From: Fidelibacterota bacterium MT.SAG.2
Lineage (GTDB): Bacteria; Fidelibacterota; SORT01
Assembly (NCBI GenBank): GCA_004402915.1
Contig: SORU01000014.1
Span: 1 to 37,451, forward strand
Length of the DNA: 37,451 nucleotides
Reading direction: 5' to 3'
The notes beneath the pieces are model-generated. The model worked only from the letters and a program-made list of their open reading frames with translations, was not told the DNA's origin and ran no database searches. A program made the translations under genes and the position numbers. This document shows, piece by piece, positions 30,327 through 37,451 of this stretch (position 1 is the first letter of the stretch; the number at the start of each line of letters is the position of its first letter).

Positions 30327-31835
30327 CGTAGTTTAGAATACAAGAATGAAGAAAATTTCAAAGATATTGAGCAGAATCAACTAAATAAAATTATTAAGTT
30401 CGAATCCATTAGCGCTAAAAGAGATGTAGCTAATGTAGATGAAGATAGTGCACTTTCTAAATTATCTTATAAATTTTTTAAATCTACTAAATCTTCAAAA
30501 GAAACAGATATTACTGATTTGCAAAGAAAATTAATTAAAACTGACTCTGATTTAAATAAAACATATGAAACAATATTTAAAGATATTATAGACAATGTAA
30601 AAAAATTCAGCTATTCTGAGAAAGAATCACAGCTTTCTGTTCTATCTAAGTTAGAAGAGCTTAATGTTTTAAAAGAAAACACTTCTGTCGTCTATGAACA
30701 AGAAGGACATTTTTTACCGGAAGAACTTAATGGATTGGGATATATGAATCTTTTTGCGATGATATTTAACATACATATAATAATGGATTTGTTTAAAACA
30801 AAAAATCTCGAATCTAAAAGACCAGCTGACATAAACTTGTTATTTATCGAAGAGCCGGAGGCCCATACGCACCCTCAAATGCAGTATGTATTTATTAAAA
30901 ATATTAAGAATCTATTGCAAGAAGAAGGAAAGGATTTAAATAATCTTCAAACGATAATCAGTACGCATTCAGCTCATATAACATCGCAATGCGATTTCAA
31001 TGATATAAAGTACTTTTTAAGGGAAAATTCAAATATAATAGTTAAAAACATATCTGAACTACAAAAAAAATATGAGGATAGAGATTCTGATAAATCAATA
31101 TTTCAATTCTTAAAACAATATTTAACCTTGAATAGAGCTGAGCTATTTTTCTCTGAAAAATTGATACTAATTGAAGGTGATACTGAAAGAATTTTAATCC
31201 CTGCAATGATGAAAAAAATAGACTTAGAGAACAAAGATGTAAAAGAATACACTCCTCTTTTATCTCAGAATATATCAGTCACGGAAGTCGGAGCATATTC
31301 ACATATCTTTGATCAATTTATCGACTTTTTACAGATTAAAACTATGATTATAACTGACATTGACTCAGTAGAACCCGCTGTAAATGGAAAAGCATGTCCT
31401 GTTTCCAAAGGCACTCACACAAGCAACGCCTCTATTCGATATTTTACAAATGATAAGTCTTTAAATGAATTAATAAAATTAGATTTTAAAGATAAAATCT
31501 TTCTATTGAAGGATAACAAATGGGAGTCCCATAAAGATGGAAATCTGTGTATCACATATCAAACAGAAGAAAACGAATATCACGCGAGAAGTTTTGAAGA
31601 CGCTTTTATTTCGTTAAACTTAGAATATATAAAGTCAAATAAAGACAGCTTCAAAAGCTTAAAAAACCGTGAAGTTTTAGAGGCTACATCTCCTGATTAC
31701 TATGAGATTGCAAAAAATTGTATAGGGAAAAAATCTATTTTCGCAACTGATATATTATATTACAGTAATAGTGAGTTTAGTGATTGGGATATCCCTAAAT
31801 ATATCAAGGATAGTTTGCTATGGCTAGCGGAGTAA
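30327..31835 (+). pseudogene. Gabija GajA-like OLD-family nuclease, 3' part (cut by IS)
   Basis: 502 codons in frame with 28515-29009 once the IS is removed. ATPase C-lobe: LNGLGYMNLFAMIF (signature-like) and Walker B LLFIEEPEAHTHPQMQ, then STHSAHITSQ. TOPRIM nuclease domain: LILIEGDTERILI (catalytic glutamate) and IITDIDSVEP (DxD). The frame now runs back into the IS right end to a GTG at 30297 (MSQFRGSLHKRSL...), so the C-terminal part might still be made, without Walker A. The stop lies inside the helicase gene (16-base overlap), showing the two were an operon. Confidence 0.8.
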
Positions 31836-33640
31836 TAGAAAAAATAAAAAGCCATATCAATAATGGCGAAAATTTTCTATTAAGTGGCGGCGCCGGAAGT
31901 GGTAAAACCTTTACGCTAATGGAGGTATTAGAATTTGTACATTCCACCGATCCAAGCGCCAATATAGCATGCATTACTTATACGAATGCTGCGGTAGATG
32001 TAATCAAAGATAGAAGACCATATAAAAATATTAAGACTTCCACAATTCACGATTTTCTATGGGATATCATCAAAAATTATCAGAATGATCTAAAAATTTC
32101 CCTTTTAGCCTTACTTAGGAAAGAAAAAGAAAAGGAAAACACTGGCATAAAATATTTTGGAGATCAAAATTTAAATTCAGAATTATATCAGCACCAGGAA
32201 ATAAAATATAAGGAATATAAAAAATTAGAAGAAGGTATAATATCACACAATGAAGTTTTAAAAATTACAAGCTATATGTTCGAAACTTATCCTTTATTAT
32301 GTGAAATACTAATTGATAAGTACGATTACATATTGATAGATGAATACCAAGATGCTGAGGAACAGGTAATTAAGATTTTTCTTAACTATATCAATAAAAT
32401 AGAGCATAAAACAAATATTATTGGAACCTTTGGTGATTCAATGCAATCAATTTATAATAATGGTATTGGCAATTTAAATTCCTACATAGAAGACGGCACA
32501 ATTAAGGAAGTTATAATAGAAGATAATTGGCGTTGTTCCACTGAGGTCATAAAATTACTAAATAATATTAGAACAGATATTACTCAAAAACCAAAACCAG
32601 AAGGAAAGGCAGATAGTGGAAGTATTAACTTTGTATTCTCATATGCTGAAGATGTAGATATTGAATCATTAAAAAACAATGAAGATTTATTCAATGATTG
32701 GGATTTTACAGATTATAATGAAACAAAAGAATTATACCTAACCCACAAGTTAATTGCGTTGGATGCAGGTTTTGGTGAAATATTTGATGTCTATAGCAAA
32801 GATGAAATTATTAAACAAGTATCTAAAATCAAAACATATATGAAGAATCATCTGGAAGAAAAGACAAAAATTGAAAATAAAACCTTTGGTGAAGTCTTAA
32901 ATTTAAATTTAGTTAATGCTGCTAACAATTTCAAAAATTTTATAAAATTAAATCCAGAATTGTTTGATTATGCAAAAAATATTCCATTTGAAAATCTTTC
33001 TAAAATTTATTTAAATAGTGACAAATTATTTGGTGATGATAAAGACGCATTAATTAATCATCTATTTAAAATACAAGAAGTTATCCATCTGTATGAAAAA
33101 AACGATGTCAACAGTTTCATTAGAAAAACTGAGTATAAAATTAAATCTGTTCAAGATAAAATTGACTTAAAAAAATCAATTGAAGATCTAAAGGAAATGA
33201 GAGATAAAACAATTTTAGATATAATCGCGTTTGCTCATGATTCTAGGTTAGTAATTAAAGACGATAATTTTAATTCTTTTCAAGCAGAAAACGAATATAC
33301 ATTTCATAAAGTCAAAGATCTTATATATGAGCAGCTAATAAATCTTTACAATTTTGAGCAAGATTTAACTCCTTACTCAACACAGCATGGAATTAAAGGA
33401 GAAGAATTTAATAATGTTTTTGTGATTTTAGATAATGGCGGATGGAATAATTATAATTTTAAATATTTGTTTGAAGACACACCAGAGAAAGAAAGCATTA
33501 TTGAAAGAACAAAAAAAATGTTTTATGTTTGTTGTTCACGAGCAAAAGAGAATTTGGTAGTTTTTTATTATAATCCAACACCGGAAGTATTATCAAAAGC
33601 AGAATTTTTGTTTGGAGGAGAAAATATGGTAGAAGTATAG
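31820..33640 (+). CDS. UvrD/Rep-like SF1A helicase, GajB-like
   Basis: 606 residues. Walker A GGAGSGKT (23-30), motif Ia ACITYTNAAVDVIK, Walker B ILIDEYQDAEE, motif III GTFGDSMQSIYN, motif IV region EDNWRCS, then HGIKGEEFNNVFVI and motif VI FYVCCSRAKENLVV. The pairing with an upstream OLD nuclease is the Gabija architecture, where GajB helicase/ATPase activates the GajA nuclease on DNA ends. It is longer than the best-known GajB (about 490), through an extra helical insert at about 290-480. Probably still translated although its partner is broken; expression may now depend on the IS. Confidence 0.85.
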   Translation: MASGVIEKIKSHINNGENFLLSGGAGSGKTFTLMEVLEFVHSTDPSANIACITYTNAAVDVIKDRRPYKNIKTSTIHDFLWDIIKNYQNDLKISLLALLRKEKEKENTGIKYFGDQNLNSELYQHQEIKYKEYKKLEEGIISHNEVLKITSYMFETYPLLCEILIDKYDYILIDEYQDAEEQVIKIFLNYINKIEHKTNIIGTFGDSMQSIYNNGIGNLNSYIEDGTIKEVIIEDNWRCSTEVIKLLNNIRTDITQKPKPEGKADSGSINFVFSYAEDVDIESLKNNEDLFNDWDFTDYNETKELYLTHKLIALDAGFGEIFDVYSKDEIIKQVSKIKTYMKNHLEEKTKIENKTFGEVLNLNLVNAANNFKNFIKLNPELFDYAKNIPFENLSKIYLNSDKLFGDDKDALINHLFKIQEVIHLYEKNDVNSFIRKTEYKIKSVQDKIDLKKSIEDLKEMRDKTILDIIAFAHDSRLVIKDDNFNSFQAENEYTFHKVKDLIYEQLINLYNFEQDLTPYSTQHGIKGEEFNNVFVILDNGGWNNYNFKYLFEDTPEKESIIERTKKMFYVCCSRAKENLVVFYYNPTPEVLSKAEFLFGGENMVEV

Positions 33641-33673
33641 TTTCTGTGACATTTTATCATCGGAAAGAAGTGA

Positions 33674-33808
33674 AAACCCAGGCGGATCACTCCTCGCACC
33701 GCTCATTTTATCAGTAAATATTTTATCACACTCAATTTTATTAAGAGCATCCATCTGCATATCTAAATTCTGATCCCCAGTTGAAACTCTAGCATAGCCA
33801 ATTTTCAT
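33674..33808 (-). pseudogene. N-terminal relic of a serine recombinase (resolvase/invertase)
   Basis: 45 residues: MKIGYARVSTGDQNLDMQ, then DALNKIECDKIFTDKMSGARSDPPGF, the start of the resolvase domain including the catalytic serine of RVST. Homology stops abruptly at 33674 and the frame runs on into the antisense of the helicase gene end (33593). The catalytic domain is incomplete, so this is a remnant, marking an old recombination junction between the Gabija-like and restriction-modification loci. Confidence 0.8.
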
Positions 33809-33900
33809 GGTATAAGCACGTCGAAGGAGGACTCAAATATAAATTGGTTTTGATTTAGGCCGAAGTGTTTAGAATGAGGATGGAATAATATCTACTAAAG

Positions 33901-34989
33901 TCAAAAGTAATTATAAAACTTGCGTTTATTAGGTGTTGTTTCAGTTAATTTTGGGAGGAGAATTTTATATTTACTTGAATTAGACCGGACAAGTTCGATT
34001 TCGTATTCTATTGATTTTGAGGGTGTTTTTTTAATTAACATTATATCATTCGGGTTACCGTTTCTTTTTATACCCTCACATTGTAATCGAAATTCCGATT
34101 TTGTATCGTAGTAGTAAATTCTTATTGTCTTTCTTTTTTGGGTTCCATTGATCTTGACATCCGTTGGAGCATAATATTGTGGATAGCCTCCACCTGATCT
34201 CATATACAAGAATGGCCAATTCCAAAATGTAGGATTCTTTCTTAAAGCAGTAATGGGAATAAGTATTACGGGATCTTGACTTTTCGAACTTACATCAAAT
34301 TTGGATAATGTCATCGCAAACGAATTAAAGGAAGAAGGTGTTGTAGTAGTGATTTTATTACTAAGAGGAGGAAGCTTCGGTGGCTTTCTATTTTTAAAAG
34401 GTAATCCAGATGCTTCACCTATATTTGTCTTAAAGGAACCGTGTTCATTTTCGTCATATAATTTTCCCGCGTCAAACAATTGATCAATGAGTTTTCTATC
34501 GGCTTTGACCGTGTTCTCATCGGATGAAAGATTTTTCCAGTAATTCTCAACTTGATTTCTAAACCTTATGGTAGATTTTGAGGAGTCTAAATTCACACTA
34601 ATGTTCGCTTCAAAATTCATGTATAATCCACCAGCAGTCAGATTTGATGAACCAACAATAACTTTATCTATTTCTGTGTTTCCAAATAGATACATCTTCG
34701 TATGAAAATTTATCGTTCCATTATCGTGGTGGATGTAAAGGTTTTCTTTTGTAATTGCTTTTAAATTAATGAGAGATTGATAGGAAGTAACTTTCTGATC
34801 TATGCCTACTATCGCTTCCACCTTTCCACCTTGATTAGAAAATGAGCTTAGATCATTATACAATCTTCCAATTCCGGAGTTCTTAGCGAATGCTACCACC
34901 ATTTTAAAGTTCTTATACTGGCCACTACCAAGAGAGGTGGTGATTTCGTTTCCAATTACTGTTTCATGTGTGAGTAACTTTAATTCCAT
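33901..34989 (-). CDS. BfiI/NgoFVII-type restriction endonuclease (phospholipase D fold)
   Basis: 362 residues, near BfiI (358). The PLD-type catalytic set is H96 and K98 (FHTKMYL), N116 (GSSN) and E127 (NFEA), with the same H-to-N (20) and H-to-E (31) spacing as H105, N125 and E136 known in BfiI. Two chains would form one metal-independent active site. The C-terminal part (about 210-362; FWNWPFLYMRSGGGYPQ, then CEGIKRNGNPNDIMLIKK) fits the B3-like DNA-recognition domain of this family. It starts three bases after the methyltransferase gene ends, so it is the last gene of an R-M operon. The recognition sequence cannot be read from sequence. Confidence 0.82.
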   Translation of the reverse strand: MELKLLTHETVIGNEITTSLGSGQYKNFKMVVAFAKNSGIGRLYNDLSSFSNQGGKVEAIVGIDQKVTSYQSLINLKAITKENLYIHHDNGTINFHTKMYLFGNTEIDKVIVGSSNLTAGGLYMNFEANISVNLDSSKSTIRFRNQVENYWKNLSSDENTVKADRKLIDQLFDAGKLYDENEHGSFKTNIGEASGLPFKNRKPPKLPPLSNKITTTTPSSFNSFAMTLSKFDVSSKSQDPVILIPITALRKNPTFWNWPFLYMRSGGGYPQYYAPTDVKINGTQKRKTIRIYYYDTKSEFRLQCEGIKRNGNPNDIMLIKKTPSKSIEYEIELVRSNSSKYKILLPKLTETTPNKRKFYNYF

Positions 34990-34992
34990 AAT

Positions 34993-36576
34993 CTATTTTT
35001 TCCTCAAAACCAAAATGAATTCAGAGTTTATTGAATTTTTTGAGTGAATTAGATACCCTGGCTGAACTGACATAGATATCTTATCGACAATTTCAAATTT
35101 ACATTGCTTAGCAATTAATTCAATAAAATTAGCTGTTGGAATTACAATATCTTTTCCCCCGGCTTTTGTTTTATTATTGCCTATAACAAAGAACGCGAAT
35201 TTCCTCCTTTTCATGGCTTTATAGATTTGCTGCAACCCTTCATGCATATGTAAGAAATACTTAAAAAGCATAGCGGCTTTATTTTTTCTTCTAAATCCGA
35301 CGTCCGCATTTTTGTTAAGGAAGTAAATATTTTTTAATGATTCAATAATTTTATCTGGAAGGTCTGAGTGCTTAAAATTCTTCTCCAGCTCTATATCAAT
35401 CAATTTGCGCTTATTTTTTGTGATCTCCCTATTTCCAATTAAACTCTGTTCTAATTGCCCAAAATTCTTTTTATCGGTAAAACCAAATACAAACAATGAG
35501 AGTCTGTCAGTATCAATATAGGGGAGAGCTGTTGCATATGGTGGAGATGTAATTACCAGATCTACGGAATTGGGTTTGATTGAAGTTGTACTAAATATAT
35601 CGCGTACATCACCTAGAAAAATATCAATTGATGATTCGACTTGAAAAGAATTTAATCGTTGAAAACTCTCTAGTGTAGTAAGTCGTTGACCAAGGCTTTT
35701 CTTGAATATTTGTAAAAGATTTATTGGAGGAATATCCTTACGTCGTCTTATGCGAAGTTGTCTGGGATCTTGCAGTGAAAATTGTCGTAAAATGCTGCTT
35801 AAAACAACTTTTAGTAATAAATTCTCATCTTCATTGTCGACGCTCTCAATTCTATTAATCAAATAGAAAATCTTTTTTAGGTTTTCTTCCGGGAACCAAT
35901 TTATTAAATATTTTATATCTAGGTGCTCAATATTTGTGACGTTTATTTTCTGCCAAGCTGTGTTTGTGTCAATTGAATTGAAACGTTTTTTTAATTTCTT
36001 GATTTGGTTGAGAGGGATTTGGAGGCTTCTAACTTTTGCTTTCGCAATCATGTGAGCAGCAGGATTAATATCAATTCCAATTGCATTTACGCCGTAAAGT
36101 AAACTTTCTACAAGAGTTGTACCACTTCCACAAAATGGATCCAATACCGTATGCTTCGATTTAATTCCAGAAGAGTTAATAAATGATCTCACTAACTGTG
36201 GATAAAATCTACCCTTATATTCATGAAATGAATGACTTAGATATCGGGTCTTTCTTGAAGAATTTATCACTAAATTTGGCGCTTGATTTTGATCCAATTT
36301 ATTGATTTCATTATGATTTAAATGTTCAAGAATAGTTTGCTCGGTATAATTATTTTGTCCCAATAGTTTCTTGTTTTCAATATTAAATTGTGAGAAAAAC
36401 GTTAATTTCTTGAGTCTATTTTCGTTCAATTTATTTTTGGTTTCCACTTCAATATTATCAAGATTAATCTTCTTATTTTTTAGATGTGGAAAAAGAGTCT
36501 CAAATTCACGAAGAGCTAAGATCATCTCATAATCCCTAAGCTTGTAATTAGAAAAAGATATTTTGTATTTATACAT
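34993..36576 (-). CDS. DNA (N4/N6-amino) methyltransferase of R-M system
   Basis: 527 residues. AdoMet-binding motif I is DPFCGSGTTLVESLL (about 146-160), with the acidic strand GIDINPAAH after it. Catalytic motif IV is TSPPYATALPYIDTD, nearly 200 residues later; the space between probably holds target recognition. The KGRFYPQLVRSFI lead-in is typical of amino-methyltransferases. The ~100-residue N-terminal extension (MYKYKISFSNYKLRDYEMIL) is not recognised. It modifies one strand or site so the host DNA resists the PLD endonuclease encoded directly downstream. Cytosine versus adenine target is undecided. Confidence 0.85.
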   Translation of the reverse strand: MYKYKISFSNYKLRDYEMILALREFETLFPHLKNKKINLDNIEVETKNKLNENRLKKLTFFSQFNIENKKLLGQNNYTEQTILEHLNHNEINKLDQNQAPNLVINSSRKTRYLSHSFHEYKGRFYPQLVRSFINSSGIKSKHTVLDPFCGSGTTLVESLLYGVNAIGIDINPAAHMIAKAKVRSLQIPLNQIKKLKKRFNSIDTNTAWQKINVTNIEHLDIKYLINWFPEENLKKIFYLINRIESVDNEDENLLLKVVLSSILRQFSLQDPRQLRIRRRKDIPPINLLQIFKKSLGQRLTTLESFQRLNSFQVESSIDIFLGDVRDIFSTTSIKPNSVDLVITSPPYATALPYIDTDRLSLFVFGFTDKKNFGQLEQSLIGNREITKNKRKLIDIELEKNFKHSDLPDKIIESLKNIYFLNKNADVGFRRKNKAAMLFKYFLHMHEGLQQIYKAMKRRKFAFFVIGNNKTKAGGKDIVIPTANFIELIAKQCKFEIVDKISMSVQPGYLIHSKNSINSEFILVLRKK

Positions 36577-36579
36577 ACG

Positions 36580-37451
36580 TTACTTCAAATTCTTGAAAAT
36601 GAGAATCTTCTCGCTTTTGATATTACCGATTTTCGGATTGAACGATTTTCTGTGCAATTGAATATTTCTTGAGAATTCAGAAATAAAGGAGAATTTTGTA
36701 CTTTTGGCAGCATTTTTGAGGATTTCATTGTTTTTAATATTCCTTCCCTTCAAGATAGAATCCCCTATGACCAAAACGAAGTGACCTTCCCTTTTAAGAA
36801 TATTGCTAACATTTTCAAAACATTGTTTCATATCCCTCTGAAAATCAAATTCATCAAGACTATTCTTTTTTGAATAGTCTGCATGTGAACCGATTTCTTT
36901 ACTTCTTAATTCCTGAGGATTCATACCAAGCCACAACAACCTATATTTATGATATAAGTGATAATCCCATGCATTTGGATATGGAGGAGATGTGACGGCC
37001 ATATCGGCAGTATCTTCAGCGAAGATATTTTTATCACGAGTATCAGCCACCTTGAGAATAGAATTACCTTTAGCAATTTTTCCAGATTCTATAAACATTA
37101 TATTTCTCATGCTGTTAAGCTTCCGGACGAATTTATTGTACACGTCCTTATTTTTATGATTCTTTTTTACTCGTACATATCTGGTATCGCTATCTTGATT
37201 AGAAACATTTACAATTATGCTGGAAAGCGCACTATTGCAGAAATCTATTAAATCTAGATTTTTGATATTATCTATTTCTTCTTTTAATATCACTAATTCT
37301 TCAATTATAAAATCCTCGAACCATCGATCAAGATTGATGATATTTGGATGAGTTATTTTTTCTGGTTTACCATTGTAATGATCCGATAGGCGAAAAAATA
37401 ATCGATTGATCATCGAGTCAAGGTTTCTCAAATCTTTAGCATCTATAGGAG
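36580..37451 (-). CDS. second DNA methyltransferase of the R-M system (5' end outside window)
   Basis: At least 290 residues. The frame has no stop up to the window edge, and the TTG at 37431 is only the first possible start seen, so the gene probably begins beyond 37451. Motif IV is TSPPYPNAWDYHLYHKYRLLWLGM, followed by FVLVIGDSILKGR (motif VI-VIII-like strand). Motif I (DPFxGSGT) is not present in this part and should lie upstream. It ends three bases before the next methyltransferase. Two methyltransferases with a BfiI-like nuclease suggest an asymmetric recognition sequence, one enzyme per strand. Confidence 0.78.
   Translation of the reverse strand, partial: PIDAKDLRNLDSMINRLFFRLSDHYNGKPEKITHPNIINLDRWFEDFIIEELVILKEEIDNIKNLDLIDFCNSALSSIIVNVSNQDSDTRYVRVKKNHKNKDVYNKFVRKLNSMRNIMFIESGKIAKGNSILKVADTRDKNIFAEDTADMAVTSPPYPNAWDYHLYHKYRLLWLGMNPQELRSKEIGSHADYSKKNSLDEFDFQRDMKQCFENVSNILKREGHFVLVIGDSILKGRNIKNNEILKNAAKSTKFSFISEFSRNIQLHRKSFNPKIGNIKSEKILIFKNLK

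Overview
The window reads as the end of a contig from an uncultivated FCB-group bacterium. Candidatus Marinimicrobia or a near relative (Ignavibacteriota, KSB1, Calditrichota) is my best guess. The reasons are a short group-1 sigma factor without region 1.1, a very large secreted protein with a type IX secretion (T9SS) C-terminal sorting domain of the 'NWPNPFNP ... G.YLYRL' kind, and moderate-to-low GC. The taxonomy is inference. The first 36 bases are not genomic: they hold an Illumina Nextera transposon adapter, so the first gene is cut artificially.

Region 1 (37-9197) is ordinary chromosome. It holds the 3' part of threonine synthase, a small PGPGW-type membrane protein, a MOSC protein, a DoxX protein, an orphan TOBE domain, a 55-aa membrane protein, a coiled-coil protein, the primary sigma factor, an M23 peptidase, miaB, and a tight cluster of lapA-like, lapB-like and SPOR/TPR genes. 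Several clear intrinsic terminators separate the units.

Region 2 (9204-20772) starts with a selenocysteine tRNA gene (anticodon TCA). A tyrosine integrase and an excisionase-like HTH protein follow directly, the layout of an integrative element inserted at selC. A leftward block encodes a coiled-coil protein, an element-borne sigma factor translationally coupled to a winged-helix protein, and a TPR regulator. A divergent control region with operators and a near-consensus promoter separates it from a rightward replication block: a DUF5659-like protein, a PrimPol/SF3-helicase replicase, an iteron-like repeat cluster with an AT-rich core (candidate origin), small proteins, DUF932, two micro-ORFs, a Cas4/RecB-type Fe-S nuclease and a protein with an SSB-like C-terminal tip. 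I see no capsid, tail or conjugation genes.

Region 3 (20734-24589) is a large T9SS-exported FG-GAP/Ig/beta-propeller protein, bounded by perfect 21-bp direct repeats.

Region 4 (24590-37451) is an AT-rich accessory and defence region. Three 28-bp dif-like (XerC/XerD-type) sites in the same orientation delimit two one-gene modules, an SH3-domain exported protein and a DUF6119 protein. Two imperfect palindromic repeats flank that array. A Gabija-like pair follows: an OLD-family ATPase/TOPRIM nuclease plus a UvrD-like helicase. The nuclease gene is cut by a cleanly inserted 1313-bp IS3-family element; removing the IS and one TAAA duplication restores a 667-codon frame. Beyond it, on the minus strand, are a BfiI/NgoFVII-type phospholipase-D restriction endonuclease and two adjacent SPPY-type DNA methyltransferases, the last running off the window. 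Relics of a tyrosine and a serine recombinase lie between these systems. The right end of the selC element was not found in the window.
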